Source: Tissierella praeacuta DSM 18095 (GTDB lineage Bacteria > Bacillota > Clostridia > Tissierellales > Tissierellaceae). Taken from it: a stretch of DNA of 64,000 nucleotides. The number at the start of each line of letters is the position of its first letter. The first letter of the stretch is position 1. This document shows, in pieces, positions 9,797 through 20,184 of this stretch. The position numbers were made by a program, and so were the translations under genes. The stretch spans positions 1 through 64,000 of the forward strand of contig NZ_FQTY01000012.1 of NCBI RefSeq assembly GCF_900128955.1. The letters run 5' to 3'. A model generated the notes under the pieces. It was not told the DNA's origin and searched no databases. It was given only the letters and a program-made list of their open reading frames with translations.

Positions 9797-11404
9797 TTGA
9801 CAACTAATGTGAAATTTGGTGAATGTCTATCCTTTTTACTTTCCACTTTGGATATAAGTATGAGTCAATTAGCAAAAGCTATAAATGTAGATAGTTCACT
9901 TGTCAATCGTTGGGCTAATGGAAAAAGAATTCCCGCATATAATACGGTATATATTGAAAGTATTACTGAATACCTTTCAAAAAATATTAAGAATTCATTT
10001 CAAGAACAACATATAAATGAACTTTTTATGAAAGTGTGTAAGAATGATGAGTTTAATGGTAATATAATAGAAAAAACTAGAAAGGTATTGTTGGAATCCC
10101 AAGGATATTCCATTGAATGTAAAAAAAAAGAGCAAAAACAAAAGAAAGAACAATCAATTAATGAAAAACAAACTTCTAATCTTTTAGATATAAAGCAAAT
10201 TCATTCTCATAATCATGATAATATTAATTTTTCAAATCAAACTATAGCTTTATCAGATGAAGACAAAATAATTTTCGGAATTGAGAACATTGTTTCTGCT
10301 CGTATTTCCTTACTTGAAATTGCAGCCAATCAAGAACATGAAGATAATAAGATAATTTATATCACTTATAATATGAATAAAATAAATACTTGTTATAAAT
10401 TAATTTATTGGCGAAAGACTTTGTTAAAAGCTATAAATAATGGATGGGAAATAATTGTCTTATTAAGATTGGATAATAATATTAATAGAATAATGGAATT
10501 CATAGATTTTATATATCCAATTATTATAACAGGAAAACTGAAAATATATTATTTTAATAATCATGACACTTATTTAACAAATAGAGAAATATATGTAATT
10601 TCTGGAATTGGTGCATTATCTTGTTTCCCAGAAAACCTTGGTTGGGAGATGAACTGTGGTTTTTATTTAAAAAATAAATCTGGAATAGATATTCTCAAAA
10701 ACTACTTTAACAAATTTCTTGCAGATCATGCCCACCCTATTGTGAAATATTATTCAAAACATACAGAATATTACAATGACTTAGTAGAATTTGAAGAAAA
10801 TATAGGAAATCGCTTTCAATATAAATATTGTTTTAGTATGCTTATGCTAACTAATAACCTGTTCCAAAAATTTCTCAAGAAAAAAAAGGTTCCCAATAAT
10901 GAAGGAATTATGGCCTTAAATATTCATAAGAAAAGATTTAATACATTTCTATCAAATATACAGTACTATAAATATACAGATATATATTTAACTAACTCTA
11001 TTAAATATTTAATTATAGATAAAAAATTTCATTTTGACTACTCTACTGGTACTGAAATAATTAATTTAGAAATTGAAGATATCATTGAAATTTTACAAAA
11101 TATAATATATCTTCTTGAGACATATGACAATTTCAATATAGCCTTTATGCCTCAAAATGCTGTTACATTATTAAAAAATCCTAATTCATATTGTACAGTT
11201 AAAGATAGACATTATATATTATTTAAAACCTTTAATTCTCCAGAAAACATATCAGAAATACAGTTATCTATTGAAGAGCATATGATTGTTAAAACCTTTA
11301 ATGAGTATTTTAAACAAACCTTGAAACAAATTGCCCCAGTTAATAAGGAGAAAAGCCAAATCATTAAAATGCTACAATATCATATAGATATATTAAATAA
11401 ATAA
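9797..11404 (+). CDS. XRE-type HTH protein with large uncharacterised C-terminal region
   Basis: A 535-residue protein. Residues about 12-60 form a Cro/C1-type helix-turn-helix (MSQLAKAINVDSSLVNRWANGKRIP). The hydrophilic linker from about 95 to 150 is rich in Lys, Gln and Asn. The remaining 380 residues have no domain I recognise; they contain conserved-looking aromatic stretches such as WRKTLLKAINNGWEIIVLLRL and YFKQTLKQIAP. No membrane segment is evident. Translation starts at TTG 9797 with AAGGAGGG 6 bases upstream. It is one of few plus-strand genes here, stands alone and shares a terminator with the convergent deacetylase-fold gene. It probably regulates transcription in response to a ligand bound by the large domain, but no target is evident. 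Confidence 0.6.
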   Translation: MTTNVKFGECLSFLLSTLDISMSQLAKAINVDSSLVNRWANGKRIPAYNTVYIESITEYLSKNIKNSFQEQHINELFMKVCKNDEFNGNIIEKTRKVLLESQGYSIECKKKEQKQKKEQSINEKQTSNLLDIKQIHSHNHDNINFSNQTIALSDEDKIIFGIENIVSARISLLEIAANQEHEDNKIIYITYNMNKINTCYKLIYWRKTLLKAINNGWEIIVLLRLDNNINRIMEFIDFIYPIIITGKLKIYYFNNHDTYLTNREIYVISGIGALSCFPENLGWEMNCGFYLKNKSGIDILKNYFNKFLADHAHPIVKYYSKHTEYYNDLVEFEENIGNRFQYKYCFSMLMLTNNLFQKFLKKKKVPNNEGIMALNIHKKRFNTFLSNIQYYKYTDIYLTNSIKYLIIDKKFHFDYSTGTEIINLEIEDIIEILQNIIYLLETYDNFNIAFMPQNAVTLLKNPNSYCTVKDRHYILFKTFNSPENISEIQLSIEEHMIVKTFNEYFKQTLKQIAPVNKEKSQIIKMLQYHIDILNK

Positions 11405-11410
11405 GTAATA

Positions 11411-11433
11411 AAAATGGTACCTAGTACCATTTT
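11411..11433. terminator. Bidirectional terminator between convergent genes
   Basis: AAAATGGTAC and GTACCATTTT form a 10-bp stem with a CTA loop, T-rich on both sides. It serves the HTH gene (plus) and the divergent-polysaccharide-deacetylase gene (minus). Confidence 0.85.
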
Positions 11434-11442
11434 ATTACCTAT

Positions 11443-12240
11443 TTATAAAAAATCCTTTACCTGAGATAAATATATAAATTCAATTCCTTGGTCTTTTAAC
11501 TTTTTAGACATCTTATCTATTGTATTTATTGTTATCTTACCTCCTTGACCTCCTACATGACCAATTCCTATTGCATATCCCTTATCTAAAGCTATCTTAC
11601 TAAGTTCCTCCATGGCATTTGATATATAATGTTCAGTCCTTTCATTATCTAAAAAAACATTTCTTTGAAAATATACTACTCCTAGTTCTTTGCTTATTTC
11701 TTCGCAAATATTAGATTCATCTGTTTTACTATTTAAGAAATAAATATTTTTTTCCTTAGCTATGTTTAAAATTTCCTTCATAATAATTTCATCTTTCATA
11801 ATTTTAGACCCCATATGATTATTTATTCCCTTTGCCCATTTCAATTGTTCTAAGGCATCATAAACAATCTCTTTAATTTCATCATTACAAAAATTTGATC
11901 TTATTGCCCTAGGACCTAACCACTTCGGATCACCTTTCTCTGGCTCCATTGGTAAATGTAATATTATCTCCATTCCAGCTTCATAAGCTTTTTTTGCATC
12001 TATCTCCGTGTATTCAAGAAATGGCATTACAGCTGCAGTAATAGGTATATCAAGTTTAGTTAGCTCGTCTATTCCTTCTCCATTATTTCCTAAATCATCT
12101 ATAACTATGGCAATGCATCCTTTAGAACCAGTACTTGTTTCAATAGACTTTTTCATGAAAGTAAATTTAATAATACAAAAAAATATAATAATTACCAGAA
12201 AGAAAATCTTTAATGTTTTCTTATTTATAACAATAAGCAT
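11443..12240 (-). CDS. Divergent polysaccharide deacetylase family protein (YibQ-like)
   Basis: A 265-residue protein. A signal anchor spans residues 8-27, followed by a domain of the Polysacc_deac_2/YibQ type: AIVIDDLGNNGEGI with the metal aspartates, AVMPFLEYTE, EIILHLPMEP with the metal histidine, NHMGSKIMKD, and a final GYAIGIGHVGGQ. The active side should face the outside of the cell. The fold is that of polysaccharide deacetylases, but the family's reaction is unproven; a cell-wall role is inferred from export. The ATG has a GAGGTGG site. It is a single-gene unit between a terminator and the groEL terminator. Confidence 0.85.
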   Translation of the reverse strand: MLIVINKKTLKIFFLVIIIFFCIIKFTFMKKSIETSTGSKGCIAIVIDDLGNNGEGIDELTKLDIPITAAVMPFLEYTEIDAKKAYEAGMEIILHLPMEPEKGDPKWLGPRAIRSNFCNDEIKEIVYDALEQLKWAKGINNHMGSKIMKDEIIMKEILNIAKEKNIYFLNSKTDESNICEEISKELGVVYFQRNVFLDNERTEHYISNAMEELSKIALDKGYAIGIGHVGGQGGKITINTIDKMSKKLKDQGIEFIYLSQVKDFL

Positions 12241-12352
12241 AAAAAACCACCTCTAATTTATTAGAATTTAATCCATATACTAATATATGAACTATATGCT
12301 AATACTATTAAAGAAGTTAATATTTATAATGATAATAGTATTACAAAAAATA

Positions 12353-12400
12353 TAAAAAAGAAGCTTCTCAAAAATTCACAGAATTAATGAAAAGCTTCTA
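12353..12400 (-). terminator. Terminator of groES-groEL
   Basis: On the minus strand AGAAGCTT (from 12399) pairs with AAGCTTCT (to 12359). An inner AATTC/GAATT stem lies in the loop, and a run of six T follows. It lies about 75 bases after the groEL stop. Confidence 0.75.
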
Positions 12401-12473
12401 ATATTACCAAAATGTTAGCAAGTCGGCTTCATAACTTTGCATACCTATTGATTTCAATGGTTTTGCAATTTTA

Positions 12474-14111
<1,638 letters not shown>

Positions 14112-14227
14112 TTATATACACACTCCTTTATTCAATTTTCAGTTAACAACTAACAATTGAGAATTATTAAATACTTAGAATTTTAATATTTTAATTGTTA
14201 TTTGTTTTTGACAATTATTAATTGTCA

Positions 14228-14509
14228 TTATTCCACTATTGCTAAAATATCAGATAATTTTAGAATTGTTAATTCTTCACCATCTACTTTAATTTCTGTT
14301 CCTGCATATTTTGAAAATATTACTTTGTCTCCAACTTTAATTTGATCTTTTTTCTTTTCGTCGTTTGTAATATCAGCACCAATAGCAACTACTTCTGCCA
14401 TTTGTGGCTGTTCTTTAGCAGTACTTGGTAAAACTATACCGCTCTTTGTTTTTTCCTCAACTTCTACTTTTTTAATTACAATCCTATCACCCAATGGTCT
14501 AAGGTTCAT
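14228..14509 (-). CDS. groES: Co-chaperonin GroES (10 kDa)
   Basis: A 93-residue co-chaperonin starting MNLRPLGDRIVIKKVE, with the mobile loop EEKTKSGIVLPSTAKEQPQ and the roof and body strands VGDKVIFSKYAGTEIKVDG. It caps the GroEL ring as a heptamer. It is first in the operon, directly after a CIRCE operator. ATG start at 14509 with AGGAGG upstream. Confidence 0.98.
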   Translation of the reverse strand: MNLRPLGDRIVIKKVEVEEKTKSGIVLPSTAKEQPQMAEVVAIGADITNDEKKKDQIKVGDKVIFSKYAGTEIKVDGEELTILKLSDILAIVE

Positions 14510-14553
14510 TTTATTACCTCCTTATGTTAATATTAGTTTTTTCTTTCATTTTA

Positions 14554-14580
14554 TTAGCACTTACTGTTATTGAGTGCTAA
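14554..14580 (-). promoter_or_regulatory. CIRCE operator (HrcA site) of groESL
   Basis: TTAGCACTT, nine spacer bases, GAGTGCTAA. This is the CIRCE inverted repeat with one arm position changed (consensus TTAGCACTC-N9-GAGTGCTAA). It lies 45 bases before the groES start. The HrcA repressor binds this element and releases it on heat stress; hrcA is not in the window. Confidence 0.95.
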
Positions 14581-14770
14581 TCTTTACAATATATATGTTA
14601 CTTAAATGAAATCATGTAATCAAGTCCCAATTTAGACTGTATTAAGGTATTATTTGCTAAAATATGGTTTTATATCCATCATTCTTATGTTTTCTCTAAT
14701 TTTCTATTTTTATCTTATTAAATCAACTATTTTTACTAATATGTCCTAACTAATAGAAATAAAATTAAAT

Positions 14771-14792
14771 GAGAACACCTCGAGGTGTTCTC
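14771..14792 (-). terminator. Terminator of the nhaC-iadA operon
   Basis: A perfect 22-base palindrome GAGAACACCTCGAGGTGTTCTC lies 6 bases past the iadA stop, followed on the minus strand by ATTTAATTTTATTT. Confidence 0.8.
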
Positions 14793-14798
14793 ATAATA

Positions 14799-15941
14799 TC
14801 ACTCATATGTGCCTTTTACAAGTAATTCTTCTCCATCTAGCATCAATCTCCCCCCGGAGATTACTGATACTAAATTCATATTACTATCTAATATTAATAA
14901 GTCTGCATCTGAATTTTCACCAATATATCCCTTTTTAGGATATAAATTTAATGCCTTAGCTACATTTATAGTAAAAAATTGTAATGCCTTTTCTAGTTGA
15001 AAGCCAGCTTCTAATACCATATTTTGCATCTCAGCAAATAAACTGGTTACAGAAGAAGCTCCTATTTTTACTAGGTTTCCATATTCATCGTATTTAGACC
15101 AACTACCATATCCATCGGAACTAATAGTTATATTTTCTAAAGGAACACCATTCTTTTCTGCCCTTAAAATAACATTAGTTGGAGATAGCTCCTTATATAT
15201 TCCACAGGTTAAATCTATTAATCCACCTCTTTTAGCATAATGAAAGGACTCTACAAGTAATTCTTCCTTTCTATTTACATGGGTTGGTCTTATGGTTCTA
15301 ATAGGAATTTCCGTTTCTTCCAGAACTTCATTTATTAGACCTAAACCTTTTCTTCCATTTCCCATATGAGCCACAACTATTCCAGCCTTTCCAGACATCA
15401 TACCTGCTACTCTTGCATCTGATGCAAGTCTTGCCAATTCATACTTTGATACACTAGGGGCTCTATGATCAGATAATGCAATTTTCACCCCTATTATTTC
15501 ATCTATAAAAACTATGTCCTTCTTCACTGAATCTGTTAATGTTATGGAAGGATAGCCATAGGAACCAGTATGAATATATGCAGATATTCCTTCTTCTTTT
15601 AAAGATTTTGCCTTAGCCAATAGATTTTCTATATTCCTTGTAGTTCCATCAGTTCCTAAAAGCCCTACTACAGTAGTGATACCTCCTTCTATTAATTTAG
15701 ATAAGGTAATTTCAGGTACTCTGGTTTTGAAACTTCCCTCTCCACCACCACCAGTAATATGAACATGATTATCTATTAAACCTGGTATAAGTTTCTTGCC
15801 TGTCCCATCAATTATCTTAACTTTATGACTAAATGATTCTATCTTATCTTCTATTAAAGCTATCTTTTTACCAATTATTAAAACATCTTTTATCCCAATA
15901 TTTTTAGGACAAAACACCTCTATATTTTTAATTAATAACAT
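14799..15941 (-). CDS. iadA: Isoaspartyl dipeptidase (beta-aspartyl peptidase)
   Basis: A 380-residue M38 amidohydrolase. It hydrolyses beta-aspartyl dipeptides that arise from damaged proteins or from the diet, releasing aspartate. Motifs: the metal site DNHVHITGGGGEGSF, the family-specific TTVVGLLGTDGTTR, HTGSYGYPS, SDHRAPS, AHMGNGRKGLG, and ISSDGYGSWSKYDEYG with the catalytic Asp. The true start is the ATG at 15941. Its GAGGTG ribosome site overlaps the last codons of the upstream antiporter gene, so the much longer open frame upstream is not coding. The tight spacing shows co-expression with the NhaC-type carrier under the sigma-54 promoter, consistent with use of isoaspartyl dipeptides as nutrients. 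Confidence 0.93.
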   Translation of the reverse strand: MLLIKNIEVFCPKNIGIKDVLIIGKKIALIEDKIESFSHKVKIIDGTGKKLIPGLIDNHVHITGGGGEGSFKTRVPEITLSKLIEGGITTVVGLLGTDGTTRNIENLLAKAKSLKEEGISAYIHTGSYGYPSITLTDSVKKDIVFIDEIIGVKIALSDHRAPSVSKYELARLASDARVAGMMSGKAGIVVAHMGNGRKGLGLINEVLEETEIPIRTIRPTHVNRKEELLVESFHYAKRGGLIDLTCGIYKELSPTNVILRAEKNGVPLENITISSDGYGSWSKYDEYGNLVKIGASSVTSLFAEMQNMVLEAGFQLEKALQFFTINVAKALNLYPKKGYIGENSDADLLILDSNMNLVSVISGGRLMLDGEELLVKGTYE

Positions 15942-15943
15942 AA

Positions 15944-17383
15944 TTACACCTCTTCTTGTATCCTTTTTTTGTCTTCTGGACTCAATTTTGCAATTCCAAA
16001 ACCTGTAAATGCTAAGATTATTGCAAATACTATTCCCATATAATTTAGTATGGCCCAAGGTAAGTATTCCATTGTAGAAACACCTAATGTAGTTGACATA
16101 TATGCCCCCGCTGCAGACCATGGTATAAGAGGTACTAATACAGTTCCTGAATCTTCCAATGTCCTAGAAAGATTTTTTGGATGAAGATTTCTCTCAACAT
16201 ATACATCCCTAAATAATTCTCCAGGTATCAATATAGATAGATAAGAATTCCCAGTAACAAAAGCTACAGTAAAACAAGAAGCAATAGTAGACAATATTAT
16301 ACCAGCTGTAGTCTTAACTCTTTTTAATAATTCTTCCAATACTACATCTAACATTCCAGATATACTAATAATGCCTGCAAAACCCATGGCACAGAATACA
16401 AGCACAGTAGTACTAGTTACTGATACAACTCCTCCCCTATTAATCAAAGTTGTAACCATAGTGCTAATTTCCCCTTCATATCCTGTCATGCTAACATTGA
16501 AACCTTGAATCAAGGATATAAAACCATTTTTAAGAGTAAATCCTTGAACTATCATACCAATAATTACTGAAAAAATACTTGTTCCCAACATTGTAGGTAT
16601 AGTAGGCAACTTTAGTAATGACCCTGCAATAATAAACACTACAGGTAATAATAATAAAATATTCCAATTAAACATACTATCCAGTTGACCTTGCAATAAA
16701 TCTACAGTTTCTGGTGTACCAACTTCTCCAGATGTTCCCATGCCCACTATAAAATATACTATTAAAGATACTATAGTAGCAGGTATAGTGGTATAAAGCA
16801 TATGTTTAATATGTTCATATAGTTCAGAGCCTGCTGCCAATGGAGCTAAGTTTGTAGTATCAGAAAAAGGAGACAGTTTATCACCAAAATATGCTCCTGC
16901 TACGACTGCCCCTGCTACTGGAGCAAGAGGTGCTCCAAGTCCTCCAGCTATACCCATTATAGCTACTCCTATTGTCCCTGCTGATCCCCATGATGTACCA
17001 GTAATAGTAGATAAAATAGCTGAAATTATAAATGCCGTTACTAATAAGTACTTTGGATTTACAATTCTCACTCCATAGTAAATAATCATAGGTACAGTAC
17101 CTGAAAACATCCAAGAACCAATAAGTAATCCTACACTCCATAATATTAATGTCGCTGGCAATGCCCTTGCTATTTTTTCAATTACTCCAGCCTGCATTTC
17201 TTCCCAACTATAACCTAATCTCCAGGCTATTATTCCAGCAACAAAAGCCGATATGATGATAATAGGCTCTGTCCTAATCTTTAGCACACCTACTCCTAAT
17301 GTCAGAGATATTACCATAAATAATATTGGAAAAAATCCCTGAATAAAAGTTGGCTTTTTCTTAACTCTTTCTTTCTTTGACAT
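15944..17383 (-). CDS. nhaC: NhaC-family Na+/H+ (or solute) antiporter
   Basis: A 479-residue membrane carrier with about 11-12 segments. It shows NhaC-family signatures: TGTSWGSAGTIGVAIMGIAGG and GAYFGDKLSPFSDTTNLAP near the middle, and a C-terminal NSYLSILIPGELFRD. The family includes Na+/H+ antiporters and the MleN malate/lactate antiporter, so the ion and substrate are not certain. It is translated just ahead of iadA (2-base gap) and downstream of a sigma-54 promoter, so it may exchange an amino acid or dipeptide rather than serve pH control (inference). ATG start with GGGAGG upstream. Confidence 0.88.
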   Translation of the reverse strand: MSKKERVKKKPTFIQGFFPILFMVISLTLGVGVLKIRTEPIIIISAFVAGIIAWRLGYSWEEMQAGVIEKIARALPATLILWSVGLLIGSWMFSGTVPMIIYYGVRIVNPKYLLVTAFIISAILSTITGTSWGSAGTIGVAIMGIAGGLGAPLAPVAGAVVAGAYFGDKLSPFSDTTNLAPLAAGSELYEHIKHMLYTTIPATIVSLIVYFIVGMGTSGEVGTPETVDLLQGQLDSMFNWNILLLLPVVFIIAGSLLKLPTIPTMLGTSIFSVIIGMIVQGFTLKNGFISLIQGFNVSMTGYEGEISTMVTTLINRGGVVSVTSTTVLVFCAMGFAGIISISGMLDVVLEELLKRVKTTAGIILSTIASCFTVAFVTGNSYLSILIPGELFRDVYVERNLHPKNLSRTLEDSGTVLVPLIPWSAAGAYMSTTLGVSTMEYLPWAILNYMGIVFAIILAFTGFGIAKLSPEDKKRIQEEV

Positions 17384-17426
17384 ATTATATCCTCCCTTAA
17401 AATATTATTAATTCAATATTATATAT

Positions 17427-17442
17427 TGCAATTTTCATGCCT
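17427..17442 (-). promoter_or_regulatory. Sigma-54 (-24/-12) promoter of nhaC-iadA
   Basis: On the minus strand AGGCATGAAAATTGCA matches the RpoN consensus TGGCACG-N4-TTGCA at 14 of 16 positions, counting unconstrained ones, with GG and GC correctly spaced. The predicted start is about 17416, 33 bases before the nhaC ATG. The gene immediately upstream encodes a sigma-54 activator. Confidence 0.82.
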
Positions 17443-17572
17443 AAATTAAAATATTATAAAGATTTATTAAAATATTCATACAAATTACTACTTTGCTTTA
17501 TCGAGATAACTTCATAAACTATAATCTTCAAATATATAAATATATCTACATTTAATTCCATGGACAAAATAA

Positions 17573-17606
17573 ACCATGACATGGTTATATATGACCATGT
17601 CATGGT
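17573..17606 (-). promoter_or_regulatory. Twin palindromes: likely activator sites (UAS) and/or terminator of the sigma-54 regulator gene
   Basis: ACCATGACATGGT (17573-17585) and ACCATGTCATGGT (17594-17606) are each near-perfect 13-base palindromes, 21 bp centre to centre, that is, two helical turns. They lie about 160-190 bases upstream of the predicted sigma-54 start, the usual place for enhancer sites. Together they form a perfect 14-bp hairpin directly after the regulator stop, with TTTATTTT following, so they can also terminate that transcript. A further CCATGG lies at 17558-17563. Confidence 0.7.
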
Positions 17607-19595
17607 TTATAATTCTTCCAAAATTTTTCTTCCACTCTCTGTTATCTTAGAACCCATATTTCCTATTGACTCTATCAATCCATAATTCTCTAAGGTCTTG
17701 AGTATATTCCTAATTTTTCCTTCCCCTATTTTTAGGTTCTCATTAATTGCTAATTCAGCAAGTTTAGTTCTGCCTAGAGGAACTCTATTATGTATTTCAA
17801 ATTGTTCTAAAATCCATACCTCTTCTTTAGATAAATATACCCTTTCTTTTTTAGACTCAACATCCATCATATAGCTATGTAAAGATGATAAACCTAATTT
17901 TTCTCCATTATAAATCAAAGTTAAATATTCTACTAAATTTATAAGCTCTCTAACATTGCCTATCCATTCATAATTATTGAGAAATACTATTGTTTCTTTT
18001 TCAAAAAATTCCTCTAAACATTCTATCCTTCTATGTTGTAAATTAATATTAATAAAATATTTTAGCAGATATTCTATATCTTCCCTTCTTCTACGAAGTG
18101 GTATAGTATGCAATGGCAAAATATTTAATCTAAAAAACAAATCTAGTCTAAATTGCCCTTTTTCTACTAATTCTAATAAATTTTTGTTTGTGGCAGCTAT
18201 AATCCTTACATCTATTGGAATTTCATCAACTCCACCTACTTTTCTAATACGCCTTTCCTCTAAGACTCTCAATAGCTTAGCTTGAACATCTAAAGGTGTA
18301 TCCCCTATTTCATCAATAAATACAGTTCCTCCATGAGCCATTTGGAATAAACCTATTTTACCACCCTTAAGAGCACCAGTAAATGTACCTTCTTCATATC
18401 CAAACAACTCACTTTCCAAAAGGTTAGATGAAATAGTAGCCATATTAACAGGAACAAAGATACTATTATTTCTAAAAGAATTCATATGAATTCCTTGAGC
18501 TAGTATCTCTTTTCCTGTACCATTCTCTCCCTCAATTAAAATAGTGGAATCTGTTTTCGAAAACTTCTTTGCTATTCTTATGATATCCAATGCATCTTTG
18601 TTTATAGTTAGATAATCTTTGAAACTATGCAACTTTCTATTGAAAACTTTATTATCAGTATAATTTATTCCCTGCTCTATCTTTGAAGTATGTCTAAGGG
18701 ATAATATATATCCTGTTTTCCCATAAATCTTAACTTCCCTATATTGAATATATACATCTCGATTTTCAATTTTACCTGTATATGCTCCGTTCCCATTTAG
18801 ATTTGTATTTTCAAAAGGAAGAAAAGCATCAATTCTTCGTTTAATAATATCCTTCCTTTTAACTCCTAAGATATGTTCAAATTTAGGATTCAAACTTAAT
18901 ACTTCACCTTCATTATTTATAAAAGCAACTCCATAGTCAAGTCCATTTATTATGGTTTCTAACATTGTCTGAGACTCTAAACTTTTCTTTCTGCTTTCAT
19001 CTATGGATTTTGAAATCTCCACTATATCCCGTATATAGTTTATTACCAAACTATCATTTAAGTATTTTTCCAAATCTAATATTCTGCCTATTTCATGAAT
19101 AGTTTGTATATCTAAAATTCTTGTACCAATATCTATCAATTTCTTAGGTTTATATGGTGCTAATTGACTTTCCCCAGCAGTAATTGCTGTTTCTAAACAT
19201 GGGTAAGAAGTACAGTCTGGATAATAAGAATGATATTTGATATGGTCTAATCCCAATTCTATAAGCTGCTCTATAGCTTCGCTAGCCGATTCATAACAAT
19301 CATTAATAAATAATACATCTTTACCCTCTTCTATACTTATTATTTCACTTATATTCTTATGATCTATAATTCTTTTGGATATTATATTTGGAATATCAGA
19401 GGGAATATACCTAATTCCCCTTTTTTTTACATATATACTTGTAAATAAAACAAGGTCAGCATTTACTTCTGAATATTTTAGTTTTGAAACTAAAATATTT
19501 TCTGTTTTAAGATGTTTTTTTAACAAATCATTCATCTGTTCTATTAATCTTGTACCAGTATTTTTACTTTCACTTATTATCACTAATTTTTTCAA
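17607..19595 (-). CDS. Sigma-54-dependent transcriptional activator (PAS, AAA+, winged helix)
   Basis: About 662 residues. From the GTG-based numbering: an N-terminal sensor of unknown type (1-190, including YYPDCTSYPC and AITAGESQLAPYKPKK), a PAS domain (about 212-300), and an AAA+ domain. The AAA+ domain has Walker A GENGTGKE (359-366), a sigma-54 contact loop reading GTFTGA (406-411) instead of the usual GAFTGA, Walker B GGTVFIDEIGD and an arginine-rich FRLDLFFRLN. The C-terminus (593-665) looks like a winged helix rather than the Fis-type helix usual in this family. A TTG at 19595 is preferred because AAAGGTGA precedes it by five bases; a GTG at 19604 overlaps that site. It should activate the adjacent nhaC-iadA promoter. 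Confidence 0.88.
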   Translation of the reverse strand: MKKLVIISESKNTGTRLIEQMNDLLKKHLKTENILVSKLKYSEVNADLVLFTSIYVKKRGIRYIPSDIPNIISKRIIDHKNISEIISIEEGKDVLFINDCYESASEAIEQLIELGLDHIKYHSYYPDCTSYPCLETAITAGESQLAPYKPKKLIDIGTRILDIQTIHEIGRILDLEKYLNDSLVINYIRDIVEISKSIDESRKKSLESQTMLETIINGLDYGVAFINNEGEVLSLNPKFEHILGVKRKDIIKRRIDAFLPFENTNLNGNGAYTGKIENRDVYIQYREVKIYGKTGYILSLRHTSKIEQGINYTDNKVFNRKLHSFKDYLTINKDALDIIRIAKKFSKTDSTILIEGENGTGKEILAQGIHMNSFRNNSIFVPVNMATISSNLLESELFGYEEGTFTGALKGGKIGLFQMAHGGTVFIDEIGDTPLDVQAKLLRVLEERRIRKVGGVDEIPIDVRIIAATNKNLLELVEKGQFRLDLFFRLNILPLHTIPLRRRREDIEYLLKYFININLQHRRIECLEEFFEKETIVFLNNYEWIGNVRELINLVEYLTLIYNGEKLGLSSLHSYMMDVESKKERVYLSKEEVWILEQFEIHNRVPLGRTKLAELAINENLKIGEGKIRNILKTLENYGLIESIGNMGSKITESGRKILEEL

Positions 19596-19752
19596 TATAT
19601 TCACCTTTAATTTTTAAATATAATAATTCTTACTGTATTGTTACTATTAGTATAGCATATTTTTCATATGGAATTAACTTACAATAGAGAGTTAATCTCA
19701 TATTTACTACCTACATATTATTTTCACAAGGATATTAAAGAAATTATCCCAC

Positions 19753-19995
19753 TTAATTATCCAGCTTGTTTTCTATACCAATAACTTCTCCTATTATACT
19801 TCCCAATACTACACTGCCTATTACTAAAATAATATTCTCAGATTTAATACCTCCCATTATACCAATAACTATAACTGAAAGACCTATTCCATCCATTATT
19901 GTATTTTTGTAATCGTCTTTAATTCCTTTTCTAATCCCTATTCCAAATAACGCTCCCATTATAATTGCCAAAGCATTAACTATTGTTCCCAGCAT
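19753..19995 (-). pseudogene. Truncated DUF554 membrane protein
   Basis: An 80-residue hydrophobic protein starting MLGTIVNALAIIMGALFGIGIRKG. This is the N-terminal start of the DUF554 (YdfK/YqgA) family, whose members are usually about 230 residues. The frame stops with TAA after GEVIGIENKLDN. None of the three forward frames downstream (to about 19640) shows the rest of the family, so the last two thirds are deleted rather than frameshifted. The start region is intact (AGGAGG 9 bases before ATG), so a short peptide may still be made. Function of the family is unknown. Confidence 0.65.
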
Positions 19996-20120
19996 AGTTC
20001 AGTCCTCCTATTTTAATTAACGATTAACCATTAAGAATGAATATATTAAAAAATAATAAATCATCCTATATTTTTATTATTCTTATAAGGATACACTATT
20101 TTAACAAATATTGCTACAAA

Positions 20121-20150
20121 AAAATGGAGTTCTGAAAAGAACTCCATTTT
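20121..20150 (-). terminator. Terminator of the Bce-type operon
   Basis: AAAATGGAGTTCT pairs with AGAACTCCATTTT over a GAAA loop. It is 35 bases past the permease stop on the minus strand. Confidence 0.85.
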
Positions 20151-20184
20151 ATAAACTATTCATCACCAATTATTGACTATATTT

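Noticed and set aside
14112-14227. Dispersed repeat between groES and groEL (TTAACAACTAACAATTG-like)
   Set aside because: Similar AT-rich words occur near 20010 and 60485, but there is no clear shared unit long enough to define a repeat family.
15941-16122. Upstream extension of iadA to 16121
   Set aside because: The added residues are the nhaC end read in another frame. A strong ribosome site fits only the ATG at 15941.
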